A DNA stretch of 64,000 bases from Pseudomonas inefficax (GTDB lineage: Bacteria; Pseudomonadota; Gammaproteobacteria; Pseudomonadales; Pseudomonadaceae), in contig NZ_OPYN01000150.1 in NCBI RefSeq assembly GCF_900277125.1, positions 99,535 through 163,534 of the forward strand, in the 5' to 3' direction. The position numbers were made by a program, and so were the translations under genes. This document shows, piece by piece, positions 54,124 to 63,325 of this stretch. The notes under the pieces were generated by a model. That model had not been told where the DNA came from and searched no databases. It saw only the letters and a list, made by a program, of their open reading frames with translations. The first letter of the stretch is position 1; each line of letters begins with the position of its first letter.

Positions 54124-55476
54124 CTACAACGAAGCAGTGAGTCGCCCCTTCCACGCTTCGTACCTGGCAAGCAGCGGTTGAACGCTCAATCCGTGCAGCA
54201 GAATGCTCAGCGCCACCACCGACAGGACCAGGTTGATGCTCTGTGTAGCTGACGTAGCAAGCAGCCCATGATTGAGGGCGTAGAACAGATAGTAGAAGCT
54301 GCCGATGCCTCGAATGCCAAACCATCCCAAAAGCCCACGCTGGCGGATATCCAGCATTCCTCGAGCCGGGAACAGGAGAATGCTCAAGGGACGAATCAGC
54401 AGGAAAAGCGCTCCGGCGACGAACAAGGCCCGCCAGTCCCAATGCTCGATGAGCACAACCCCGAGCATGGTCACCAGAAACACCTCCATTGCCCGTTCGA
54501 TCAAGCTGCCGAAAGCCAGCATGTCCCCCAACATGATGCCTGCTGCCACCTGCGAGTCATCGAGGCCTTGCACATTACCTTTGACGGCCATTTCGGGAGC
54601 CACGTGCTGGTGCCCTACCACAGGCTGTACCAGGTGTTCAGCAGCCGGCTCTTCGGGGCTGTTGGAAGTCTGAACTTCCGCCTGACGTAAACCCAGGCCA
54701 GCAGCGAACACCGCGAGAAACCCATAGGCCTGAATCGACTCGGCGCTCACGTAAGCCACCGCGATCAGGGCAAGGGCCAGGTAATCATTGGGCGACACGG
54801 TACTGTCGTCGTTGCGCAGGCGCAAAAAGAGTGTGAGCTTGCCCAGGCCGCGCCCCATCCAGTAACCAAGCAACAGGCCTGCGGTCACTGCCCACAGCAT
54901 GTCCTTGAACAACCATTCACTGAACCATGCCTGGCCGGTATCCTGCTGAAGGAACAGCCCGAGGATGACGAAGGGAAACGCCACGCCATCGTTGAGCCCT
55001 GCCTCGCCAGACAAGCTGAAACGCACCGGATCATCATCCCGGGCATCAACCACCTGTACCAGGGTGGCAAGCACAGGGTCTGTGGGCGCGAGTATCGCCC
55101 CGATCAATACCGACATCCCCCACCCCAGGTCCAGGCCGTAATGCAATACCAGCGTTACCCCGCCGATGCAGACCAACATTACCGGCCCCGCCAGGTAGAA
55201 GGCGCCCCACCATCTGCAGTCATGCAAGGGCAGACGCAACTTCAAGCCGCTGAAGAACAGCGAAAACAATACAGCGACTTCGGTGAGGTGCTCCATCCAG
55301 CCACTCGACTTGCTCAAGTCCAGCTGAAGAAAACCCAACCCCGATGTGCCCAGGCCTATACCCAGGGCAAGGCACACCACGGACGAAGTCACAGGAATCC
55401 ATCGCAGGTAGGAGGATGAGAGCGCGAGCAGCAGCAAGACGGCGCCCAGCATGGCGAACCAGACGATGAAGGTCAT
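54124..55476 (-). CDS. CPA1-type sodium/cation:proton antiporter
   Basis: A 450-residue membrane protein with about 12 helices. MSVLIGAILAPTDPVLATLVQ and FSLSGEAGLNDGVAFPFVILG are the ion-binding and family motifs of monovalent cation:proton antiporters. A loop rich in Glu, Gln and His (SNSPEEPAAEHLVQPVVGHQ) lies between helices. The start at 55476 (MTFIVWFAML) begins the first helix; the longer frame from 55602 adds a polar leader and is rejected. It is convergent with the KGG gene. Confidence 0.88.
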   Translation of the reverse strand: MTFIVWFAMLGAVLLLLALSSSYLRWIPVTSSVVCLALGIGLGTSGLGFLQLDLSKSSGWMEHLTEVAVLFSLFFSGLKLRLPLHDCRWWGAFYLAGPVMLVCIGGVTLVLHYGLDLGWGMSVLIGAILAPTDPVLATLVQVVDARDDDPVRFSLSGEAGLNDGVAFPFVILGLFLQQDTGQAWFSEWLFKDMLWAVTAGLLLGYWMGRGLGKLTLFLRLRNDDSTVSPNDYLALALIAVAYVSAESIQAYGFLAVFAAGLGLRQAEVQTSNSPEEPAAEHLVQPVVGHQHVAPEMAVKGNVQGLDDSQVAAGIMLGDMLAFGSLIERAMEVFLVTMLGVVLIEHWDWRALFVAGALFLLIRPLSILLFPARGMLDIRQRGLLGWFGIRGIGSFYYLFYALNHGLLATSATQSINLVLSVVALSILLHGLSVQPLLARYEAWKGRLTASL

Positions 55477-55651
55477 CGGCGCACAAGCCTTGAAAGAGTT
55501 TTCGACTACGTTTGGACTTTGCGGCGAAACAGGTCGTTCCGCTGCATTGGCTGCGTTAGCCCTCCATCCTGGCGAAATTCGAACCCCTGGAGTGCGGCGC
55601 ACGCAGGGGCATTCGTGGCTTCGATGCCCAGGTCACGGGCAGTCACGATCT

Positions 55652-55876
55652 TCAACCTTTGCTACGGCGCGGGTCAGCCGAACGTGGATAGGTGCGTTCC
55701 TCTTCGAGGGTGCCATCCGCCTTGTGGATCTTCACCGATGCGGTCTTGCCATCGAAGAAATCCGCAAGGGCACTGACTAGTTCCTGCTTCGTCGCCGCTC
55801 GTTTGGAAGCTCGTTCAGCACCGGCTTTCTTCAACTCCCAACCATCCGATGTCGGGCTGAGGTGATAATTGTCCAT
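55652..55876 (-). CDS. DUF2188 family protein
   Basis: A 74-residue protein with the DUF2188 pattern: HLSPTSDGWELKKAGAERAS, then ATKQELVSALADFF and VKIHKADGTLEEERTYP. These are small proteins of unknown role, often near stress genes. The ATG at 55876 has GAGGAG seven bases upstream. Confidence 0.82.
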   Translation of the reverse strand: MDNYHLSPTSDGWELKKAGAERASKRAATKQELVSALADFFDGKTASVKIHKADGTLEEERTYPRSADPRRSKG

Positions 55877-55892
55877 CGTCCACTCCTCACGG

Positions 55893-56051
55893 CTAAATGG
55901 ATTCGCCGTCATCCTGAATCTCTTCCTCCGCCTCGGCAGCGTCCGTGGCATCAGCGTCGTTCAAGGGCGGCGAGGTGGGCTTTTCCGGATCGTTGATAAA
56001 CGGTACGTCGCTTGGCCCCTTTTCCTCAGAGCCTTCAGTTTGCGGCTGCAT
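55893..56051 (-). CDS. Small acidic hypothetical protein (52 residues)
   Basis: A short gene encoding MQPQTEGSEEKGPSDVPFIN and a tail rich in Glu and Asp (DAAEAEEEIQDDGESI). A textbook GGAGGA lies seven bases upstream of the ATG at 56051, and it sits 16 bp before the DUF2188 gene in the same direction, so the two probably share a transcript. No function is known to me. The 56052-56249 stretch upstream holds no further gene. Confidence 0.7.
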   Translation of the reverse strand: MQPQTEGSEEKGPSDVPFINDPEKPTSPPLNDADATDAAEAEEEIQDDGESI

Positions 56052-56249
56052 GGCAATTCCTCCGAACAAGTGGACTGGATGCCAGAGTTCACGTAGTTCA
56101 CGTGCCTTCGCCAGTACCCAAACAATCCCGGCATCGATAGTTCATGCGCTATTGAGCATGCAAGGCGGGAATAATTCCATCGGATTGGCAGGTGACAATG
56201 CGGCAGACTCAATGTCGACCATAACCTGCGCAAGGCTGGTCGGCGCTGC

Positions 56250-57770
56250 TCATGGCATCACTCCGTGCGCCTCGAAATATCGGCTCAAGGTACTAACCTC
56301 CCCTTCAGGATCAGCCAGCGCGACATAGTTGTCAGGCCGCAACAGGTAAGCAGCATTTCTGGCAACGCCGGCTTTCTCGTACGCATGCTCCCAAGCGAAA
56401 ACATGCAGTGCAATGCTTTGCCTGCCGCACCATCGGATCAAATCGGCCTTGGCTTCACCGTAAACATGCACTTGCCACTGAATGGCTGCCAGTGAAGCGT
56501 AGTTATCCTCGGTGCCGACGGGCAGCCAAGGCAGGCGATCACCGCCCTCAACGCCACCGGCCTTGCCCTGGCTCAGCGGGCTTTCGCGGTAATCGAGGGT
56601 GGTTTGCGAAACCACTCGGAACAGGTACTCACGGACGTTTTCGCTCTTGTATGCAACGCTCGCGAAGAGCGGCGCGATGCGAGTACGTACGAAGTCGGCA
56701 AATCCGCCCTGAGCGGTAACGAACGTGAACAGTTTGTCAGTTGTCTCCACCAGCGTGCGGGCAAACGCCTGGCGTTCGATCTGGTAGCTGTCAAGCAATG
56801 TGTCGGGCGCCTTCCCTTTCAACACCGCGGCCAACTTCCATGCCAGGTTGATCGCGTCCAGAATACCGGTGTTCATGCCCTGCCCTCCCGCCGGGCTATG
56901 CACATGCGCAGCATCGCCGAGCAGAAACGCCCGGCCACGGCGGAAATGGTCCGCAACGCGATGGTGAACACGGTAGGTGGAAAACCAGTTCACGGCGCAA
57001 ATCTTAAGGTTCAACCCGTTGATGGCATCATGACCAACGTCCTCGAACGTCAGATGTTCAGGATGCTCGGCTCGCTCGTCACGCACGGTGCCAATCAGGC
57101 GGTATTGGTCCTTTTCGCCGTAGCACAAAAGCAGCACGAAGTCGGATTTGTCAAAAGCGATGTGCCCCTCACCCGCCGGCTCGACGCCAGTTACCCTGAC
57201 ATCCGCAACATAGAAAAGCTGTTTGTAGGTGCCGCCCTCGAAACCGCTGCCGATCGCTTGCCGAACAAGCGACCGAGCGCCATCGCACCCGGCCACAAAA
57301 GCCGCAGTGAAGGATTCCTCTCGCCCATCAGCATGTTTCAGGAGGGCTGTGACATGGCTTTCACCCTCCTCGAAAGACAGCAGTTCGGTCTGCCGTTCCA
57401 CATCCACGCCGAGTGACTGGAGCTGCTGCACCAGCAGGCGCTCATGGCGGTCCTGGGGATAGACCAACACGAAAGGATACGCTGAAACCTCTCTGCCCGC
57501 GTCGCCCAAGGGGATACGCGCCCTGTGCCGACCGCGTGCCCACATGTTCATGGCAGGGGTTTTATAGCCGGCCTCTATCACTGGCTCGGCCAGACCGAGC
57601 TGGCGATAAAGCTCCAGCGTGCGGGCTTGAACAGCCATGGCGCGAGAAGCTTCGCCCGGCCCACTGCTCTTGTCGACGATCCTTACGGCGACGCCTTGCC
57701 TGTTGAGCCAAAGAGCAAGAACCAGCCCGGTCGGACCGGCTCCGACAATGAGAACGTCGGTCTGCGCCAT
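56250..57770 (-). CDS. FAD-dependent aromatic monooxygenase (PheA/TfdB family)
   Basis: A 506-residue class A flavoprotein monooxygenase. The dinucleotide motif is VLIVGAGPTGLVLALWLNRQG, the DG motif is GCDGARSLVRQAIG, and the GD motif is GDAAHVHSPAGGQGMNTGI. Members hydroxylate phenols, resorcinols or polyketides with NAD(P)H. The C-terminal thioredoxin-like part is short. The ATG at 57770 has GGTGAG upstream and places the motif at residue ~5; the frame from 57854 is rejected. No neighbour indicates the substrate. Confidence 0.9.
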   Translation of the reverse strand: MAQTDVLIVGAGPTGLVLALWLNRQGVAVRIVDKSSGPGEASRAMAVQARTLELYRQLGLAEPVIEAGYKTPAMNMWARGRHRARIPLGDAGREVSAYPFVLVYPQDRHERLLVQQLQSLGVDVERQTELLSFEEGESHVTALLKHADGREESFTAAFVAGCDGARSLVRQAIGSGFEGGTYKQLFYVADVRVTGVEPAGEGHIAFDKSDFVLLLCYGEKDQYRLIGTVRDERAEHPEHLTFEDVGHDAINGLNLKICAVNWFSTYRVHHRVADHFRRGRAFLLGDAAHVHSPAGGQGMNTGILDAINLAWKLAAVLKGKAPDTLLDSYQIERQAFARTLVETTDKLFTFVTAQGGFADFVRTRIAPLFASVAYKSENVREYLFRVVSQTTLDYRESPLSQGKAGGVEGGDRLPWLPVGTEDNYASLAAIQWQVHVYGEAKADLIRWCGRQSIALHVFAWEHAYEKAGVARNAAYLLRPDNYVALADPEGEVSTLSRYFEAHGVMP

Positions 57771-57931
57771 GATCTCACCTCGAACATCAATGACTCTGGA
57801 TTCATCAATGTTCTTGGGAGCGCGCAAAGTCAACGTTTTATTGGTCGTTCGCAATCAAGGGGGCATTTACCCCCCCGATTGCCAAGGTTTTGACCCTCAT
57901 GATTGGAAACCGTGGAGGGCCCTTGCATCGG

Positions 57932-59455
57932 TCATTGCAGTTCGGGGAATGCAGCGCCAAGCAGGCCCGGATCCTTCAGGATCGATGCGCTGCTGGCAAT
58001 ATCCGGGGCCAGCCAACGATCCTGGGCATACGCCGGGACCCGTTCGCGCAACAACCGCCAGGCAACGCTGGTACCTGCGCCAAAGCGCTGCTCCTTGAGG
58101 AATTCGAATGCCTGGGCCGCCAACAGGTATTCGATGGCGAGGATCTGCGTGCAGTTCTCCAGGGCGCGGTGCAACTTCAGTCCGGCATTGGTGCCCATGC
58201 TCAGATGATCCTCCTGCAGGCCGGAGGTGACGTAGTTGTCGACGACTGCCGGTTGTGCCAGCTGACGGTTTTCCGCACACAGTGAAGCGGCCACGTACTG
58301 AACGATCATCATGCCCGAATTCACCCCCGGCTGGCTGACCAGAAAGGCCGGCAAACCGCTGACCAACGGATTGATCAGGCGATCGAGACGACGCTCGGCA
58401 ATCGCCCCGATCTCGGCCACCGCAATAGCCAGCAAGTCGGCCGCCATGGCCACCGACTGGCCGTGCGGGTTCGCCTGGGAAACCACCCGATACGACTCGG
58501 GCGTACCCAGCAGCATCGGGTTGTCAGTGGTGGAGTTGAGTTCGGTTTCGATCTGCCGCGCAGCGTGTTCCAACTGATCGCGCGCGGCGCCATGAACCTG
58601 CGGAATCGAGCGAATGCTCAAGGCGTCCTGGGTGCGAATGCCTTGGCTGCTGGCAATGATTTCGCTGCCGTCGAGCAGGCGACGCAGGTTACTGCCCACG
58701 CGCTGCATGCCGGGGTGCGGTTTCATCGCGATGATTTCAGGGTCGAAGGCATCGAGTTGACCGCGCAGTGCCTCGAAGCTCATGGCGCTGATGACGTCCG
58801 CCCATTGGCTCAACCGAGTGGCGTCGTCCAAAGACAGGCAGCTCAGGCCAGTCATGCAAGGGGTACCGTTGACCAGGCACAGGCCATCCTTGGCACCCAG
58901 TTTGACCGGCGCCAGGCCGACCTCGGCCAATGCCTGCTGCGCCGGCATGATCTGGCCGCGATAGCTGACCTGACCGACGCCCAGCAAGCTGATGCTGATA
59001 TGCGCCATGTGGGTCAGATACCCCACCGACCCCTGTTTCGGCACCTGCGGCGTGATGTGCTGGTTGAGCAAGGTCAGCAGTGCCTCGACCACCTTGCGCT
59101 GCAGGCCTGAACGGCCCTGGCAGAAATTGATGATCGCCGCGCACATTATCGCCCGGGTCTGTTCGTCCGACAGCGCCGTACCCACGCCACAGGCATGGCT
59201 GAGCAAGGTGTTGTGCGACAGCTGGCTGAGTTGTTCGTCCTGCAACGAGACATTGCACAAGGCGCCAAGCCCGGTGTTGACGCCATAGGCGCGGTCACCG
59301 CTGGCAACGATGCGCTGGACGATCGCCTGGGCGTTCTCGATCCGCGCCCAGGCCGATGGGGCCAGCTCAAGCTTCGCGCCATGCCGGGCCACAGCTACCA
59401 CATCCTGCCAACGCACGGGCGCCTCGGCGATGATGATTCTTTCAGCAAACGACAT
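57932..59455 (-). CDS. Histidine ammonia-lyase (HutH) family protein lacking the MIO Ala-Ser-Gly triad
   Basis: A 507-residue member of the HAL/PAL family over its full length: AYGVNTGLGAL (Tyr57), LLSHACGVG (His87), LNSTTDNPMLLG and VNSGMMIVQYVAASLCAENR. In active enzymes the segment reads GSVGASGDLAPLAHM, and ASG cyclises to the MIO cofactor. Here it reads GSVGYLTHMAHI (142-153): the three MIO residues are absent and the rest aligns without a gap. Activity as an ammonia-lyase is therefore doubtful. It lies 12 bp after the ABC ATPase gene of a histidine/quaternary-amine-type transporter. Confidence 0.85.
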   Translation of the reverse strand: MSFAERIIIAEAPVRWQDVVAVARHGAKLELAPSAWARIENAQAIVQRIVASGDRAYGVNTGLGALCNVSLQDEQLSQLSHNTLLSHACGVGTALSDEQTRAIMCAAIINFCQGRSGLQRKVVEALLTLLNQHITPQVPKQGSVGYLTHMAHISISLLGVGQVSYRGQIMPAQQALAEVGLAPVKLGAKDGLCLVNGTPCMTGLSCLSLDDATRLSQWADVISAMSFEALRGQLDAFDPEIIAMKPHPGMQRVGSNLRRLLDGSEIIASSQGIRTQDALSIRSIPQVHGAARDQLEHAARQIETELNSTTDNPMLLGTPESYRVVSQANPHGQSVAMAADLLAIAVAEIGAIAERRLDRLINPLVSGLPAFLVSQPGVNSGMMIVQYVAASLCAENRQLAQPAVVDNYVTSGLQEDHLSMGTNAGLKLHRALENCTQILAIEYLLAAQAFEFLKEQRFGAGTSVAWRLLRERVPAYAQDRWLAPDIASSASILKDPGLLGAAFPELQ

Positions 59456-59467
59456 ACACGCGGTTCC

Positions 59468-60301
59468 TTAAAGCGAAGCTACGCGACGCTGCACGAAACG
59501 ATCGACGTATTCGTCCGCAGGCTGGTAGAGGATTTCTTTCGGCGTGCCGACCTGGACCAGGCGACCGTCCTTGAGAATGGCAATCCTGTTGCCGATACGC
59601 ACCGCCTCGTCCAGGTCGTGGGTGATGAAGACGATGGTCTTGTGCAGGGTCTTCTGCAGTTCCAGCAACTGGTCCTGCATTTCGGCGCGAATCAGCGGGT
59701 CAAGCGCACTGAAGGCTTCATCCATCAGGATGATGTCGGTGTCGGCAGCCAGGGCGCGGGCCAGGCCGACACGCTGACGCATGCCGCCCGACAACTGGTG
59801 CGGGTACGACTTTTCGTACCCCTTCAGGCCGACGGTGTCGATCCAGTGCAGGGCGCGCTCTGTGCACTTGGCTTTGTGCTCGCCACGGACTTTCAGGCCG
59901 TAGGCGACGTTGTCCAGCACAGTGCGGTGCGGCAACAGGCCGAAGCTCTGGAACACCATGCTGATCTTGTGCCGGCGGAATTCGCGCAGGGCTTGCATGT
60001 CGTACTGCAGAATGTCCTCGCCATCGACCAGGATCTCGCCGCTGGTCGGGTCGATCAGGCGGTTGAAGTGGCGCACCAGGGTCGACTTGCCCGAGCCCGA
60101 AAGCCCCATGATCACGAAGATCTCGCCGCTGCCGATGGACAACGAGAGATCGTTGACCCCTACCACGCAGCCGGTTTCGACCAGGACCTGATCCTTGGCT
60201 TTTTTCTGGCGGATCAGGTTCAGGGCATCTTCGGCGCGAGCACCGAAGATCTTGAAGACATTCTTGACTTCGATCTTGTTCATCGTCTGTTTGGCGCTCA
60301 T
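59468..60301 (-). CDS. ABC transporter ATP-binding protein, quaternary amine/histidine (ProV/HutV) type
   Basis: A 277-residue ATPase. [18 protein letters not shown] at the start is typical of the QAT (ProV/OpuAA) branch. Walker A is GLSGSGKST, the signature [14 protein letters not shown], Walker [16 protein letters not shown], and the H-loop [12 protein letters not shown]. It lacks the C-terminal CBS pair of full ProV proteins, as HutV and ChoV-like members do. ATG at 60301 overlaps the permease stop (ATGA). Confidence 0.92.
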   Translation of the reverse strand: MSAKQTMNKIEVKNVFKIFGARAEDALNLIRQKKAKDQVLVETGCVVGVNDLSLSIGSGEIFVIMGLSGSGKSTLVRHFNRLIDPTSGEILVDGEDILQYDMQALREFRRHKISMVFQSFGLLPHRTVLDNVAYGLKVRGEHKAKCTERALHWIDTVGLKGYEKSYPHQLSGGMRQRVGLARALAADTDIILMDEAFSALDPLIRAEMQDQLLELQKTLHKTIVFITHDLDEAVRIGNRIAILKDGRLVQVGTPKEILYQPADEYVDRFVQRRVASL

Positions 60302-61149
60302 TTGCCCACCCCATGCCGTGGTCGGCCGTAGGCCTGGGTAATACGGTCGATCACGACCGCCAGAATCACGATGGCCAGGCCCGCTTCGAGGCCTCGGCCC
60401 ACATTCAACGTCTGGATGCCGACCAGGACGTCTTCACCCAGGCCACGAGCACCGATCATCGAGGCGATGACTACCATCGACAGGGCCATCATGGTGGTCT
60501 GGTTGATACCGGCCATGATGCTCGGCAACGCCAGTGGCAGCTGCACGCCGAACAGTTGTTGCATGCGGTTGGCACCGAAAGCGTTGATCGCCTCCATGAC
60601 CTCGCCATCCACCTGACGAATGCCCAGGTCGGTCAGGCGAATCAGCGGCGGCGCGGCATAGATGACGGTGGCGAAGATCGCCGGCACCTTGCCCAGGCCG
60701 AACAGCATCAGGACCGGTATCAGGTACACGAAACTGGGCATGGTCTGCATGATGTCGAGCAGCGGCATCAATACCGCCCGCAGGCGATCGTTGCGCGCCG
60801 ACAGCACACCCAGCGGAATGCCGACCAGGACCGATATCAGCGTTGCTACCAGCATCAGCGCCAGGGTCTGCATCAGCTTGTCCCAGAGGCCGACCGCACC
60901 GACCAGGAACAGCAAGCCGACGATCACAGCAGTGGTCGCGACTTTACGGGTGGCATGCCAGGCAATGCCGGCGACGATCGCCAGCATCAGCCACCAGGGC
61001 ATCGCGCGCAGCAGGCCTTCGAGGTTGACGATGGCCCACAGCAGGGTGTCGGAGATGTGCCGGAACACGTCACCGTAGTTGGTTACCAGCGCATCGACCC
61101 AGCCATTGACCCAGTCGGCAATGGAAAACGTGAAGTTCTTGGGAAACAT
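60298..61149 (-). CDS. ABC transporter permease, ProW/HutW type
   Basis: A 283-residue permease with about six to seven helices and the inner-membrane EAA-like loop ([35 protein letters not shown]). [40 protein letters not shown] is the QAT-family signature. It sits 75 bp after the binding-protein gene. Confidence 0.92.
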   Translation of the reverse strand: MFPKNFTFSIADWVNGWVDALVTNYGDVFRHISDTLLWAIVNLEGLLRAMPWWLMLAIVAGIAWHATRKVATTAVIVGLLFLVGAVGLWDKLMQTLALMLVATLISVLVGIPLGVLSARNDRLRAVLMPLLDIMQTMPSFVYLIPVLMLFGLGKVPAIFATVIYAAPPLIRLTDLGIRQVDGEVMEAINAFGANRMQQLFGVQLPLALPSIMAGINQTTMMALSMVVIASMIGARGLGEDVLVGIQTLNVGRGLEAGLAIVILAVVIDRITQAYGRPRHGVGK

Positions 61150-61224
61150 GGAATTCTCTCGAGCAAGTGCATGAAACGGACTGTCGCGTGCCTTGTCCGG
61201 CAGGAGCCGGACCAGCCCACACGC

Positions 61225-62193
61225 TCAGAGTGCCGCGTCGACCTTTTTGGCTGCGTCTTCGCTGACCCAGCCATGCCAGACCTCGGGGTGCTCCTTGAGG
61301 AACAACTTGGCCAGTTCCGGCGACTCGATACGGTCTTTGCTCATGCGCGCCAGGTTCTGGTTCAGCAGGTCGATCGGCAGATTGACCTTTTCCAGCACCG
61401 CCACCAGTTCCGGCGCCTGCTCGTGGAAGGCCTTCGACAGGCCCACTTTGATGGTCAGGGTTTTATCCACGCCTGGCTTCTCGTCCAGCTTGACCAGGTC
61501 GACCAGGCCCATCAGCGGCGTCGGCGACCAGTAGTAGAACAGGATCGGCTCGCCACGCTTGTAGCTCGACAATACGGCGGCATCCAGTGCCGGGCCGGTG
61601 CCCGGGCGGAAGTTGGTGTAGCTGCTTTCCAGGCCGTAGCGCTTGAGCATCTCGCTGTTGTCCAGCTCGCAGGTCCAGCCGGCCGGGCAATTATAGAAGC
61701 GCCCCTTGTCCGGTTCTTCCGGGTCCTTGAATACCTGGGCGTATTGCCCAAGATCGGCGATGGTCTTGAGGTTGGGTGCCTTGGCTTCGAGTTTGCGCTT
61801 GGCGTCGCCTTCGATCACATAACGCGGCACATACCAGCCTTCGACCGCGCCAACGACCGGGGCGCCGACGCCAACGACCTTGCCGGCAGCCGCAGCCTTG
61901 TTCCAGACCTCGCTGCGCCCTACCCACTCTTCGGCAAACACCTGAATATCATTGCTGCTCAGGGCGTTTTCCATGGAGATGGAGTTGCCCGGCAGGCTGT
62001 CGGTATCACAGCCATAACCATTTTTCAGCACGAACTGCATCACATCCGTGAGCAGCATCCCGCTTTCCCAGTTCAACCCGGCGAATTTCACCGGTTTGCC
62101 AGACTCGCACCAACCGGCCGCCTGGCTGGCGCCAGCGGCCGCCAGCAGCCCGAAAGATAGTGTCGTGGTCAGCAGAGCCTTTGTAATTTTCAT
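61225..62193 (-). CDS. ABC transporter substrate-binding protein, glycine betaine/histidine type
   Basis: A 322-residue periplasmic protein with a signal peptide (MKITKALLTTTLSFGLLAAA, cleaved near ASQA-AGW) and the OpuAC fold (VKFAGLNWESGMLLTDVMQFVL, FYYWSPTPLMGLVDLVKL). Trp and Tyr residues suit a cationic or aromatic ligand. The ATG at 62193 begins the signal peptide. It is the first gene of the operon that ends with the HutH-like gene, divergent from a LysR regulator. Confidence 0.9.
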   Translation of the reverse strand: MKITKALLTTTLSFGLLAAAGASQAAGWCESGKPVKFAGLNWESGMLLTDVMQFVLKNGYGCDTDSLPGNSISMENALSSNDIQVFAEEWVGRSEVWNKAAAAGKVVGVGAPVVGAVEGWYVPRYVIEGDAKRKLEAKAPNLKTIADLGQYAQVFKDPEEPDKGRFYNCPAGWTCELDNSEMLKRYGLESSYTNFRPGTGPALDAAVLSSYKRGEPILFYYWSPTPLMGLVDLVKLDEKPGVDKTLTIKVGLSKAFHEQAPELVAVLEKVNLPIDLLNQNLARMSKDRIESPELAKLFLKEHPEVWHGWVSEDAAKKVDAAL

Positions 62194-62392
62194 TGTGATG
62201 CTCCCAAACAAGAACATGGATTGCAGTAGTCGAGGGCATCCGGCCCAGAGAGGGTCGCCAAACTGGCTGATGAGCCTTGCAATCGGCATCGGCGTGGCGC
62301 CTGTGAGCGGCGGCCACTGCGCAGGAGAAATATTTCACAACCTCAAAAAAGGATAAAATAATATGTCCTGATGTATCACAACGGAAAAACCT

Positions 62393-63307
62393 ATGAAGTT
62401 CACACTGCGGCAACTGCGCTATGCGCTCGCAGCGGCCAAGCACGGTAACCTGACGACTGCCGCCATGGAGCTTCATGTTTCACAGCCCTCCATATCGGCG
62501 GCCATCAGCGAATTGGAAGAGGTGCTGGGCCAATCGATTTTCGTGCGCCAACGTGGCCTCGGCATTTCGTTGACCCCGTTCGGTCGTACCGTCATGGCCC
62601 AGGCCCGTCGCGTCCTGAACGAGGCTCGGACCTTTGCCGAGATCAATGCCGATGCAGGAGAGTGTGTCGGAGAGCTGGTGGTCGGATGTTTTGAAGACCT
62701 GGCGCCCTATTGCCTGCCACAAATCGTGCGGCGGATGCAGGAGTCCTGCCCTCGGGTCACGGTCGATATGCGCGAAGGCAGCTTCGATTATGTTGGGAAG
62801 CGGCTGGGTGAAGGCGCGATAGAGCTGGCAATCACCTATGATCTGGGCCTGCCGCCGAACACTCGATGCATTCAGCTATGCCAGCTGACCGCTCAGGTAC
62901 TGCTGGCGGCCGATCACCCGTTGGCCAAGGAGTCGCGCGTCAGCCTCAAAGCGCTATCGGAATACACCCTGGTTGTCACCGATCAGGTCCATAGCTGGCA
63001 GCATGTGCTCGATCTGTTCAGTTTCTACGATCTCTCACCCGCCGCTGTGCATCGTGTGCGCACCTTCGAGTTGCAGCGTAGCCTCGTCGCCAACGGGTTT
63101 GGCGTGGCGCTGATCTATACCCGGCCATTTGGTGACCGCAGTTATGATGGCCAAGCGCTGGTTTGTCGGCCGACCGAGGAGAAACTGCCAACGCACAGCA
63201 TCGTACTGGCGCATGATCAGCGCTATCCGCTGACGCCTTCGGCTGAGGCGTTCAAGGAGCTGGCGGTGGCATGGTTCAGGGAACACCCATCGTTTGCATC
63301 CGAATGA
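62393..63307 (+). CDS. LysR-family regulator, divergent from the ABC/HutH-like operon
   Basis: A 304-residue regulator: FTLRQLRYALAAAKHGNLTTAAMELHVSQPSISAAISELEE is the wHTH and the rest an effector domain (VGELVVGCFEDLAPYCLPQIV). It is separated by 199 bp from the binding-protein start, so it probably controls that operon in response to its substrate. Confidence 0.92.
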   Translation: MKFTLRQLRYALAAAKHGNLTTAAMELHVSQPSISAAISELEEVLGQSIFVRQRGLGISLTPFGRTVMAQARRVLNEARTFAEINADAGECVGELVVGCFEDLAPYCLPQIVRRMQESCPRVTVDMREGSFDYVGKRLGEGAIELAITYDLGLPPNTRCIQLCQLTAQVLLAADHPLAKESRVSLKALSEYTLVVTDQVHSWQHVLDLFSFYDLSPAAVHRVRTFELQRSLVANGFGVALIYTRPFGDRSYDGQALVCRPTEEKLPTHSIVLAHDQRYPLTPSAEAFKELAVAWFREHPSFASE

Positions 63308-63325
63308 AACTGCCCCTGGGAGGCG

